This document shows positions 1 to 10,697 of a stretch of 64,000 bases of DNA, one piece after another. How positions within the stretch are numbered: the stretch's first letter is position 1; each line of letters starts with the position of its first letter. The notes under the pieces are model-generated. The model saw only the letters and a list, made by a program, of their open reading frames with translations. It searched no databases and was not told where the DNA came from. The position numbers and the translations under genes were made by a program. Source of the DNA: Ceratocystis colombiana. Its lineage: Eukaryota > Ascomycota > Sordariomycetes > Microascales > Ceratocystidaceae. The stretch covers positions 1 to 64,000 of the forward strand of contig JAOSLS010000012.1 in the NCBI GenBank assembly GCA_026419805.1, in the 5' to 3' direction.

Positions 1-368
1 TCAAAATACTAATATGGCAAAGGTTAGCAGTTAATTTTAGACTTAGTTTAGTTCCTTTCTTTCCCTATCAGAATATATTTGTTTCTGCCGTACTTCGTCG
101 ATTCTCACAAGACAAGGCCCTTACACTGTGTGCCTAAAATGTATTGCAATGGCTCCCCAGTGCGCCGGCGAGTGCAGAGTTGCTTGAGCTTGGCTCTTTG
201 ACGGGCTGTAAGCCGCGCAGATGGCGGGACATCCCCGACTACATGTTCGGTTAACCAACGAAGCTCGTTACGAGCTGATGCAAGACCACGACACACGGGT
301 AGTAGGCGAGCGAGGTTTGGGTCTATCGAAGCGGCCTGTGTGAGGAGCAATGGGGGGATGCGGGGCAT
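1..368 (-). CDS. N-terminal exon of a HemK/PrmC-type release-factor glutamine methyltransferase (Mtq1-like), partial
   Basis: The reading frame starts at the ATG at 368 and runs leftward to about 125. The end of the exon carries the GEPLQYILGTQ motif and an upstream stretch rich in Leu, Arg and Glu, typical of the N-terminal helical domain of HemK/PrmC enzymes, which methylate the Gln of the GGQ motif in translation release factors. A GTAAGG donor lies at 124-119. A CTAAC branch-like site and a TAG near 13-9 could be the acceptor, but joining there gives an early stop in this phase, so the next exon is not fixed. The catalytic domain with the NPPY motif would lie outside the window. The fungal mitochondrial enzyme is Mtq1. 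Confidence is moderate because only about 81 codons are visible. Confidence 0.6.
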
Positions 369-1444
369 AACTGGCGTCAAAGGGTGTGGATATAGGTAGA
401 TTTAGGGTTCTTCTCAATGTTTAGTAAAGTTTTAACGGTCATTCTTGATCATCTTTTATTATATGCTATTTTGTTACTTGACAGCTACAACCATTTAAGG
501 GTTGACACCTAGTGAAACCCTGATAACAGCCTCAAAAAAAAATTCTTAAATAAGGCAGAAAAAACGCCACACCACCTGTGGCACATACCAGCCTCCTCAC
601 AAGCTTTAGATTGAAGAGGAAAAAAAAGTCCACTCATTCCCCACTTATTCATCACCAAGTTGTATAAATATCTGCCAAGTCCCCCTCCGTTTTTCTTTTT
701 CTTCTTTCCTTCTTCTCTTCTTTTTTTCTCTGTATCAAAAAGCAATAACATAGTTTGCCACGACCAGCATTCAGATAAAAGAGTAGCATCTTTTCCCACG
801 GTGCTGTGTTGCCATTTCCCCTTGCTTCGGTTTGGGGAATATACTTAGAAGAGCAATGTCCCTGGAACTAGGAAGTCTCGCCCCACTGGGTCAGTTGGGG
901 ATGAGATGCCATACGATAGGGCACATCACATAACAAATACATGTCTTTGAATTATCATGAGCGATGCACTAGTAGTAGCACATGGCGTTTCGCATGTTGT
1001 GGAAGACGCATCTTGACACTGCCCTCGAGAGACAGTTGGCTGGAGCTTTTCTCCTGCATGACGAGTGTCTAAATCTTGTCGTACAAGGGGCCTCACTTTG
1101 GCATTGCCTGAGCAATCATGTCTATGGCTTGTTGGTGTGCCCTAGCGTTGGATGACAGCGTGACAGCATGACAGCTCTTGTACCTGTAGACTAAATATGG
1201 TTATATGGCATGCCTTGTTCACAGTGTTACCAAGCTAGATATGACCAGATACAGTACAAGTGTAGTGTTTGTCACTATGGCTCATTAAACAGGCCCGTTA
1301 TTTATCCTGTTCTATCTACTAAGCAGTTGAATTAATACGTCGCATTCCTCACTGGCTGTTGCGATGCAACGTGATAACGATTAGTCATGGAAATCACACG
1401 TAAAGAAAAGCAATGGCCAAGCCAAAAACAAGTTGAAGAAAGAC
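369..1444. other. Intergenic region, no supported gene
   Basis: AT-rich near 400-480, then a pyrimidine-rich stretch (680-740) with T/C runs. Short open frames here are low complexity and show no family resemblance. It probably holds the promoter of the leftward methyltransferase gene and the 3' flank of the small leftward gene. Confidence 0.6.
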
Positions 1445-1660
1445 TCACGGACTCTCAGGCGGAGTCTCGCCTCTGCACTCGGGGCAGTACTGGTCGAAAT
1501 CGTCTTCCTGGAGAATATGAACATCTTCACGCACTGCACATATCATCTCGTTTTCCTGGGCTAGGTCGCAGCGGACGATGTGCTTGAAACGATTTTGTCC
1601 CTCACCGCAGGCTATGTGGAAGAAGACACAGAGAAACACTGCGTAGACGTTATCACACAT
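1445..1660 (-). CDS. Small cysteine-containing protein of unknown function (71 aa)
   Basis: The ATG at 1660 opens a 71-codon frame ending at 1445. The product has a short hydrophobic N-terminal part, five spaced cysteines including a C-terminal CPEC pair, and an acidic Asp/Glu-rich second half ending in Pro/Glu/Ser. This pattern resembles small fungal hypothetical proteins that start with MCD and end in a CxxC pair; that is a memory-based resemblance, not a search result. A TTACTCAG acceptor abuts the ATG and a GTATGT donor lies upstream near 1825, so a 5' UTR intron of about 160 nt is possible. The product could also be a chance frame. Confidence 0.35.
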   Translation of the reverse strand: MCDNVYAVFLCVFFHIACGEGQNRFKHIVRCDLAQENEMICAVREDVHILQEDDFDQYCPECRGETPPESP

Positions 1661-3113
1661 CTGAGTAATTGGAAGAGGGAGCGCACAGATGTCCAGTGGT
1701 GGTGTTAGAGAGACAGAAATAAAATAGATACTAGGTGTAGGTCTGAAAACCCAGTGTCGATGTTGATGTTAGGGTGGACATTGAAATCGAGCTCGAGCTC
1801 GAGCTCGAGACTGAGACATACCTTGTGTGTTGCGTGCTCTGAGTTGCGCTTTGAACGACTGGATGTACAGGGCAAGCTTTTCAGCCTAAGACAAAGATGG
1901 GCCAGTTGCACCTGTTACTGGTCTGGGAACTGCTTGATATAATGCGCAAACTAGTGCTACTATGCTTGTGAAGTCGAGAGTCGAGAGTCGGTGTAAGCTG
2001 TAGTACAGCGACTCAGGTTATTGCTTTATATACCCTCTGCATAGATAGCTTCTTCAGACCAGACAAAAATAACATGACAACGACGAAAACAACAACATGG
2101 ACAGATGCGTCATTGTCCGCTGTGACCAGCCAGGCAACAGGCAGACCCGACAAACCAGAGATAAAACACGGACCCCTTGGTACGAAGACCGCAGAAAAAT
2201 GGGGGTAGACGTGTGTAGTTGCGGAGACGTGAAACAATAGCGACAAAAGCCTCGATGCATGCATACAACAAAGCATCAAAAGAACATCAACAAAGAAGCA
2301 AAAGCACGCCATGCCACGCTGCTCTTGTCACCCCGGTTACACGGCCCATCCTGCATTTGTTCCGGTGTTGGCTTTGTCTCCTATGTCAGGCCATCTTGAA
2401 GGAAGCCCTAGAAGAAGTCTTGTCAGCGGGTGACAGTCTGGTGTACTCCCTCTGTACCTTTGTACCTTGGATGTTGAACAATCAGGCGGGCTTTCATCAG
2501 CCAATCAGATGAAATGTTGCTGTTTCTTGAAGAGGGAAGAGGGGTGATCCATCAATAATAGCCGAATATTAACCGCAGGGAGCAGCCATAGCCCAAGCAC
2601 TAACAACGGTGGGTTTGTGCAACATGAAGAAAAAAAAAAGAAAAAAAGTCTGGCCATAATGCGCCACTATCGTTGCGCTTCTCTCTAGGACCTTTTTATA
2701 TCTCATCATTTTTTTTTTCGTTTTCTCTTTTCATGTGCGGCTCTTTCTTGTTGCCTGCAGCATTCGTTTTTCTGCTACTTTTGGAATTACTGAACTAGGT
2801 AGTCCGCTTTGTTTTTTTGTGTAACTACATACAGCTACACCCTCCCTCTCTCTATCCAGGGCATACCTTATCGTCCACAGCTATCCTTTTATATCAAAGC
2901 ATCTAGCCCCATCATCTAGCTCCGGCTTGTCGCTCCGGTCACACGGCGCAATAATCTCACTAGCTCGTATACACGCTCGCTTGCTCTGTCTTATTGTCTG
3001 ATTGGGTTCACCATTCCTATTCCGCTTCCCCGGAAAATTCAGCTCGAGAGTCTACGATCGGCATACCACTACCGAGAGAACAAAGGAACCATACATACAA
3101 AGACAAAATAACT
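1661..3113. other. Intergenic/promoter region between the small leftward gene and the CobW-type gene
   Basis: No convincing gene. It contains the palindromic hexamer repeat at 1788-1809, a short direct repeat (GTCGAGA) near 1973-1991, and a T/C-rich zone (2690-2990) ahead of the rightward gene, typical of fungal promoters and leaders. Candidate frames in 2013-2512 are low complexity and unsupported. Confidence 0.6.
1788..1809. repeat. Palindromic hexamer array (CGAGCT repeated)
   Basis: Seen directly: three and two-thirds copies of CGAGCT. Each unit overlaps the next palindrome (GAGCTC and CTCGAG), so the whole 22-nt block is nearly its own reverse complement and could fold on one strand. 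It lies in the presumed 5' intron of the small leftward gene. Confidence 0.8.
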
Positions 3114-4292
3114 ATGGCTAATTCTGCCCCTGCTGCTAGCGAGACTAGCTCTGCTGCTATCCCCATCACTATTGTTACCGGATTTCTGGGATCCGGAAAG
3201 ACCACTTTAATTCTCAACCTGATTCCCCAGCTCAAAGCCGCCAACCCAGACTACAAGATAGCTCTGGTTAAGAATGAATTTGGCGATCTGGCTGTTGACT
3301 CTCAGCTAGCCGCTTCAAGTGCCGTGACTGGAGTGCAGGAGCTCCTCAACGGCTGCATTTGCTGCAATCTGGTGGGCCAATTGGGCCCTGCTCTGGAAGA
3401 GCTCACTGCGTCTATACGGCCTGACCGTTTCATCATCGAAACCTCTGGCTCAGCCTTCCCCGCTACATTGGCCCTGGAAGTCAACCGTCTAGCGCGCGAA
3501 ACCGGCCGCTATGTATTAGATGGTGTCATCAGCATTATTGACGTCGAAAACTGGAAGGGCTACGACGACACCAGCTACACAGCGAAGGTGCAGGCACGCT
3601 ATACTGATCTAGTTGTGTTCAATAAATGGGAGCTCTGCGACGAAGACCGCCTAGATGAGTGCCGTGACCGCTTAGGAGACCTAGAAATCGATGTTGCCTG
3701 GTGCAAGAGTAACAAGGGGTGGGTGGCCATGGGTCTCGTTTTTGGCGTGGACGGTGGTCTTGCGCAAACGCTTGATGGCGACGAACATGCTAAGAATACG
3801 CTAAGTGACAAGCACAAACACACACACGATCCCGAAGACCACGACCACTCGAAGTGCAATGACACCCCACAAATCCACGCACACAATCACCAGACTGAGG
3901 TCGAAGTGCTCTCCGTCGAGTTGAAGCGCGGTTCTACTTCTTCTACTGTTAACACCGCGCAACTGATGCGTCTGCTTGAAGCAGCACCCAAGGAAGAGGT
4001 CTACCGCATCAAGGCTGTTGCGAGTTTGGATGCAGCACCTCGCAACTCAGAGCCAGTGCAAACAGGACTGGCCCCTGGGCGGCATATTCTGAATTGGGCC
4101 TTTGGCCGGTGGACCTTTACGCCAGTGGTGGCTTCGACAGAACATGAGTCAAGCGAGAACTCAGTGCTGCGCATGACAGTTATTTTGGCCCGCTACGAGG
4201 CAAACCAATGGAAGAAGAAGCTAGAGTCATCTGGGTTCCTGGAGTTGGCTGGAGAGGAAAAGGGCGAGTTAGTGGTGTCGCGCATTTTGTAA
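3114..4292 (+). CDS. CobW/COG0523-family G3E GTPase, putative metal chaperone (392 aa)
   Basis: Single-exon gene; the ATG at 3114 is preceded by purine-rich AAAATAACT context and is chosen because upstream in-frame codons are not ATG. Walker A is GFLGSGKT at residues 23-30. The family metal-binding motif GCICC is at 80-84. The switch and base-recognition region includes a Val-Val-Phe-Asn-Lys segment (NKxD-like). A His/Asp-rich loop follows at roughly 231-260, then a CobW C-terminal domain (about 264-375). Members of this family (Zng1, CobW, YjiA) couple GTP hydrolysis to delivery of zinc or other metals to client enzymes in the cytosol. The His-rich loop fits zinc binding. Family membership is secure; the metal and client are inferred. 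Confidence 0.92.
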   Translation: MANSAPAASETSSAAIPITIVTGFLGSGKTTLILNLIPQLKAANPDYKIALVKNEFGDLAVDSQLAASSAVTGVQELLNGCICCNLVGQLGPALEELTASIRPDRFIIETSGSAFPATLALEVNRLARETGRYVLDGVISIIDVENWKGYDDTSYTAKVQARYTDLVVFNKWELCDEDRLDECRDRLGDLEIDVAWCKSNKGWVAMGLVFGVDGGLAQTLDGDEHAKNTLSDKHKHTHDPEDHDHSKCNDTPQIHAHNHQTEVEVLSVELKRGSTSSTVNTAQLMRLLEAAPKEEVYRIKAVASLDAAPRNSEPVQTGLAPGRHILNWAFGRWTFTPVVASTEHESSENSVLRMTVILARYEANQWKKKLESSGFLELAGEEKGELVVSRIL

Positions 4293-5633
4293 ATTAGTGT
4301 TGTTTTTCAGGGCTTGGATATTTAGGGTTCATATGTACATATACACGGCAAAAAAGGCATGATTTTTCCGCGTTCGTTCTGACCCACCTAGCTAATGATT
4401 AGCAGCTGAATTTGACAAGACAAGGCCCCACTATTACAATGAGCAGGGGATGGCGAGCAGGGATCTTACTGGTGGGTGCTCCACGTTTTGCCAAGACGGG
4501 TTGTCCGTTTTTCAACTATTAGTACATGTCACCTGTCAAGCTCTTTCTCATCTTGTCTATTATAATACGGCCAGTACAATATGGAAATACGGGCTCGGCC
4601 ACGGATTCAGCGTGACGCCAAATTTTGCAGGTAACTAATTTCTCAATCGTCGGTGTTGTCTTCATCTATATGAACGCGCGCGCGCAAGCAGCTACAAACC
4701 TTGTCCTTCGGCTAAGGCTTGTGGTCATTAATTACGTGTTGCAGGCACTTGCTCGAAAGAAATAGCCTAGTTTGTAAGTGGTTCTCGCCCGACTCCAATT
4801 CTTCAGCAATAGTCAAGTTGTCTCTGTATTTCAAAGCAATCGGTGGTCGGCGCCGAATCGGCGTAGTGCGTAGTGCCAATTAAAAGACCAAAAGAAGAAA
4901 TGCCCCAACTTAGTGAGAAAAGGCCTGCAGCCGGAGGGTTCTTTCTCCGTCTAAATCGGGTTATTTCCGCATTATGTTGCAATGGAATAAGCAAGTACAG
5001 CAAGAAGCATTCACAGAAGCCTTATTTTCGTGGAGGAAATACAAGCAACTGATTTCTAGCGCGTCACATCTGGTTCTTTCCCGAGATAAGGTAGCTAAAC
5101 CTAGTTGAAAGTGCAGTAGAGGCAGGCAGCAACGACTCCTATTTCAGAGCCACCTCTTTCCATTTTTGCTCTCCAATAAGCCTGAGCAAGCTGATGGCAG
5201 TTTCCTCTCTTCAACATAAAATAAAACAAGCGCTTCTCTATTAGCCTTTGTCATCCAACTTCCACCTCTTTCTGTGCTGTTCTCTGCGTGCTCCTTCCTC
5301 TTTGACTTTCAAAATTTGAATTTTTTTCACAGCCCTTTTCGTAGTTCTTTTCTTTTCTTTTCTATCTTCTCTCACCATCGCTATAATTATATCTTATTCT
5401 TATGCTTGGATAGACAGACACACGTCCATAACCGCACACAGAGGCTCCGTCTTCCGCCTTCCTCACACTGTTGCAGCCTATAAGACTTCAAGGCTTGGCA
5501 CGGCTCCATTTTCCTTTTTCTGGTAAAACAACCCACAAGCCCAGCAAACTAGCCAACCAGACAGCTCAGACTGTAATCTCCTCGCAAAGACCTTGGCTCT
5601 GATCTCGGGCTTGGCTCCCGTCTTGTGCTTTTT
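4293..5633. other. Intergenic/promoter region upstream of the ABC transporter
   Basis: No gene recognised. A (CG)n-like patch, GCGCGCGCGC, lies near 4674-4684. From about 5150 to 5480 the sense strand is strongly T/C-rich, forming a likely leader for the ABC gene that starts at 5634. An upstream frame at 5274-5483 is a low-complexity product of this tract. Confidence 0.6.
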
Positions 5634-8600
5634 ATGGAAAATCACGAGTCAGTCCCAAATCCGGGGCCCGCTCTGGAACCTCAGACCTTGCACAATGCAG
5701 CCCTTCCAAGGTCGCAGTCTTCTTCTTCCTCTACTGAGCACAATGCCTCTGTTTCCTCTGATCTCCAACATCGTGATGGCGTCTCTGGCGTCGCTAGAAA
5801 CATCGGTGATGTTGCAGCCTCTAAGACTGAGCGTGCTGGCAATAGCAGCAACGACACAGTCAATGACCCAGATATAGAGCTATCTCGGTCCATTACTACA
5901 CATAAAACTGTTTCTTCTGCTGTTGCTCCAGCAGTATTAGTGTCTGAAGCCGGCTCCCAAACAAAGAAGTCATGGTTCAAGAATCTTAACCCGCTGAAAA
6001 TGGGCGCTGCACCTCCAGTGCCAGAATCTCGATCGCCGTCTCCTGAATCATCTGCAAACTGGCTCAGCCTGCTGATGTTCCATTGGATGACTCCTTTGAT
6101 GACTGCAAGTACCCAAATGTAGCACTGCCTTTGCCCCTGTATAAACTGCTAACTTCTATCTTCAGGTTGGATACCGACGTCCTCTAGTCCAAAATGATAT
6201 GTGGACTGTCAATCCCAATCGTGCTGTCGAACCCATGAGTCTCAAAATGAAAAACTCACTCAAGAATCGCATCGATGGTGGCTCTAAGCACCCCTTGGCC
6301 TTTGCCATCTACGATACATATCGCTTTGAGTTCATTCTTGCGGGTGTATTGCAACTCACGTCTTCTGTTATGCAAGTAGTGTCTCCGTTCCTGCTTCGTT
6401 ACCTTATCCAGTTTGCGTCAGATGCTTGGGTGGCTAAGAAGACAGGCGAGCCCGCACCTCGAATTTCCACGGGCATGGGCTACGTTTTAGGCGTCACTCT
6501 GATGCAGGTAGTTATGAGCATGGCCACAAATCATTTCATCTTCCGCGGTATGATGGTCGGTGGCCAAAGCAGGGCCGCTCTCATCAGCCTGATTTTCGAA
6601 AAGTCAATGTCCTTGAGCGGCAGAGCACGCGCAGGGGGTATGGGAGAGGGCGCAGAAAAGCCAGAGTCACCCCAGGGAAAGCCAGCAGGGAGATCGAAGA
6701 AGTCGAAAAACACCAGCCCGTCTTCTCCTGCTGCTAATCCTAGCGTTGATAGTGACGGCGTTGGTTGGCCAAATGGTCGTGTTGTCAACCTAATGAGCGT
6801 AGATACCTATCGCATAGACCAGTGTTTCGCTTTGTTTCACGCTCTTTGGACAACCCCCGTACAAATGATCATCACGCTCGCCCTTTTGTTAGTCAACCTA
6901 ACGTATAGCGCTCTTGCTGGCTTTGCTTTGATTTTCGTCATGATGCCGCTTCTTTCCAGGGCTATCAAGTCTTTATTTGCCCGTCGCAAGGCCATTAACA
7001 AGATCACAGATCAGCGTGTTTCTCTCACTCAAGAAATCTTGCAATCCGTACGCTTTGTCAAATTCTTTGGATGGGAAAATGCCTTCATGAACCGCCTGCA
7101 GGGAATTCGCAGCATTGAAATTCGCCACATCCAAACCCTCATGGCTATCCGAAGTGGCATCAATGCCGTTTCAATGTCGATGCCTGCTTTTGCCAGCATG
7201 CTTGCTTTCATCACATACACTCTGACCAACCACAATATGCAGGCAGCGCAGATATTCTCATCATTGGCTCTGTTCAACAGTCTTCGTATGCCGCTCAATC
7301 TTTTCCCCATGGTCCTTGGCAATGTCATTGACGCCTGGTCTTCTGTCAAGCGCATCCAAGAGTATCTTCTCGCTGAGGAAATGGAGGAAGATGTCCGTGT
7401 TGATAAGACAAGCAAACACGCCATGGAGCTGAACCGTGCAAGCTTCACATGGGAGCAGACGCAGGCTCAGGCACCGGAGACTTCCGCTGAAGAAATGGCC
7501 AAAAACAACGCCATGCAAACTGACAACCATATTGAGGATCACTCCGCCGACCGCCAGGCTTTCAGACTGGACAACCTTAACATCTCCTTTGGCCGTAATG
7601 AACTTGTGGCCGTTATCGGATCAGTTGGCAGCGGCAAGACTTCGCTCTTGTCAGCTTTGGCAGGCGACATGCGGAAGACTGGCGGTGAAGTTGTGCTTGG
7701 AGCGGACCGTGCCTTTTGCCCGCAGTACGCTTGGGTTCAAAATGCGACTTTACAAAAAAACATTTTATTCGGAAAGCCAATGAATAAGGCGTGGTACGAA
7801 GAAGTCATCCACGCCTGTGCCCTTCAGCCCGATCTTGAAATGCTGCCAAGCGGCGACCAAACCGAAATTGGTGAGCGTGGAATCACAATTTCCGGCGGCC
7901 AGAAGCAGAGACTCAATATTGCCCGTGCCATCTACTTTGATGCGGACATCGTCCTTATGGATGATCCTTTAAGTGCTGTTGATGCACATGTCGGGCGCCA
8001 TATTTTTGAAAACGCCATTAGAGGGCTTCTAAAGCACAAATGTCGCATTTTAGCCACGCATCAACTGTGGGTTCTCAGTCGTTGTGATCGTGTAGTTTGG
8101 ATGGAAGGCGGCAAAATCCAGGCCGTTGGCACCTACGAGGAACTCCTCTCCAATAATGACGGCTTCAGAACATTGGTCGAAACCACGGCTCAAGATGAGA
8201 AGAAAAATGAAGGAAGCACCTCAAAGGAAGACTCCAATGATGATGGAGACGTCAGTGAACAAGACTCCAAGGCCGTGAAAAAAAAGAAACCAGTCGCCGC
8301 ACCTGCACTTATGCAGCAAGAAGAAAGAGCAGTCTCTTCCGTTTCATGGTCAGTGTACGCTACTTATATACGTGCTTCTGGAACACTGATGAATGCTCCG
8401 ATATTGCTAGTTCTTCTGTGTCTAGTTCAAGGAGCTAATATCACTATGGGATTGTGGCTGTCGTATTGGACCAGTGATCGCTTCCATATGACTACAGGGC
8501 AGTATATCGGCGTATATATTGGACTAGCCCTAGTACAGTGCTTGCTAGCCTTTTTATTCTCTGGCCTGTTGGCTGTGCTTGAAACGCGCGCTTCCAAACA

Positions 8601-10158
8601 TATGCTTAGTCGGGCCATGTCTCGTGTCTTACGGGCGCCCATGTCGTTTTTTGATACTACGCCCTTGGGAAGAATCACCAACCGCTTTTCACGTGATGTA
8701 GATGTCATGGATAACGCGCTCGGTGATGCCATGCGCATGTACCTTTTCACCGTGTCTATGATCCTTGGCGTATTTGGTCTGATAATTGCCTATTTCCACT
8801 GGTTTGCCGTGGCTTTAGCACCGCTGGCAGCCCTGTTCTTCTTTTCCGCCGGCTACTACCGCTCATCGGCCAGAGAAGTTAAGAGATTCGAATCAGTTTT
8901 GCGTTCAGATGTGTTTGCGCGCTTCAGTGAAGGCCTTAGTGGGGTCGCCTCGATTCGCGCTTATGGACTGAAAGCCCAGTTTCTACAGGAGCTGCGTGAG
9001 AGCGTGGACGAGATGAATGCAGCCTATTTTCTGACCTTCTCCAATCAGCGTTGGCTGGCTGTTCGTCTAGACTTCGTCGGCTGTCTACTAGTGTTTACAT
9101 GTGGCACCCTTGTTGTCACTTCTCGTTTCAGCGTCTCCCCATCCATCGGCGGTTTGGTGCTTTCGTACATTCTAAGCATCGTACAGATGATTCAATTTAC
9201 TGTTCGCCAGCTGGCTGAAGTGGAAAATGGGATGAACGCCGTTGAACGATTAAACCACTATGGCACCAACCTTGAAGAAGAGGCCCCACTACACACCATA
9301 GAAGTGCCTCCCAAATGGCCTGAGAAGGGTGAAATTGTCTTTGAGAACGTGGAAATGCGCTACCGTGCCGACTTACCTTTAGTTCTTCGAGGTCTCAGTA
9401 TACACGTGCAGGGCGGTGAGCGTATTGGCATCATAGGACGCACGGGCGCGGGCAAGAGCTCTATTATGAGTACCCTATTCCGTTTAGTAGAAATCTCTAG
9501 CGGAAAGATTACCATCGATGGGCTTAATATCAGCACATTGGGCTTGCATGAGCTGCGATCCCGAATGGCCATCATTCCTCAAGATCCGACGCTGTTTCAT
9601 GGCACCGTGCGAAGCAATTTAGATCCATTCCATGAGCACACCGATCTTGAGCTATGGTCCGCTCTGCGCCAGGCAGGTTTGTCTACTGAGTCTGGAAGCT
9701 CCGAGTCATCGCCAACTTCGACTTCAGCGCTTGATTCCGAGAAGGCAGAACCAACAAACAATGACGCCTCCAGCGGGATCCACCTCGACACAGTCGTCGA
9801 AGAAGAAGGTCTAAACTTTTCCCTTGGCCAACGCCAGCTGATGGCCCTCGCACGTGCTCTAGTACGCAACTCGCAGGTTATTGTGTGCGACGAAGCTACG
9901 TCTAGTGTCGACGTCGAGACTGACGACAGAATCCAACACACGATTGCCACAGCCTTCAAGGGCCGCACGCTGTTGTGCATTGCGCATCGACTTCGGACGA
10001 TTGTCGGCTACGACCGCATTTGCGTCATGGACCGAGGACAGATTGCGCAACTAGATACGCCATTGAACTTATGGAAGGATGAGGATGGTATCTTTCGGAG
10101 TATGTGTGAACGCAGTGGAATCCGGCTAGAAGACATCAGACGGGACTCCGAGGAATAA
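5634..10158 (+). CDS. ABCC/MRP-type full ABC transporter, Yor1-like multidrug exporter (1487 aa)
   Basis: Two exons, 5634-6104 and 6166-10158. The join restores the family sequence at MTPLMT-VGYRRP. Order: a Ser-rich N-terminal region, TMD1, NBD1, an acidic/Lys-rich linker, TMD2, NBD2. NBD1 has Walker A GSVGSGKTS at 642-650, signature ISGGQ at 732-736 and Walker B ending Asp756-Asp757, with Asp in place of the catalytic Glu. NBD2 has Walker A GRTGAGKS at 1248-1255, a divergent signature LGQRQ at 1377-1381 and an intact DEATS with Glu1400. This asymmetry is typical of ABCC proteins. There is no TMD0, as in yeast Yor1 (oligomycin exporter at the plasma membrane). A Ser/Thr/Asp insert of about 40 residues lies just before the NBD2 signature. 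The substrate cannot be read from sequence. Confidence 0.95.
6105..6165 (+). other. GC-AG intron (61 nt) in the ABC transporter gene
   Basis: The donor reads GCAAGT at 6105-6110, the acceptor TTCAG ends at 6165, and a GCTAAC branch site lies at 6148-6153. Only this junction keeps frame and gives the expected conserved protein sequence. The nearby GT at 6109 would shift frame and reach a stop. Confidence 0.85.
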
Positions 10159-10697
10159 GAGGACAATTTGAGGAGAAAAACAAAAGGGCCTAGCCCAAAG
10201 AAGGGGAATGGAATGTAGGTGAAAGAATGTTTTTATACCTATCCGCAATATATCGCACATCTCGACTCATAATCTAATACTACTTATTTGGTCATTTTTT
10301 TTCCAAGGATATAATATATTAAACAACCAACAAAGCCACAAACGAGTTTGGCCAATGAGCTAGCAAAATACTACAAAACAACAACCAAGACATGAAGCTA
10401 AACTAAGACCTGAAGATACTCACTTCTCCTCTCCCCATTCACTACCCCGCATTCATAACCCAACACGCCATCTTTGCTCGGCCTGCACAAGAGCTACAAG
10501 CACAAACAACATTAAAATAACAGCCAAAACCAAGAAAGAAACACACCAAATGAAAACATGAGCCAACACACACAAAATAAAAAGACATGGGACAAAATAA
10601 GAAAAGACTTGACGAGCAACGCATATCTTTCTTGGCCAGTCGCAACAAAAACCTATCAACCCGGCTTAACCCTCCAGCTTTCTGACAGTCCCGTCAC
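10159..10697. other. Convergent 3' region between the ABC transporter and the Csi2-like gene
   Basis: AT- and A-rich DNA holding the 3' ends of both convergent genes. No gene seen. Frames at 10442-10659 are hydrophobic low-complexity shadows. Confidence 0.6.

Noticed and set aside
2994..3113. Longer N-terminus for the CobW-type GTPase
   Set aside because: The upstream in-frame extension begins with a non-ATG codon and is not domain-like; the ATG at 3114 directly precedes the GTPase domain.
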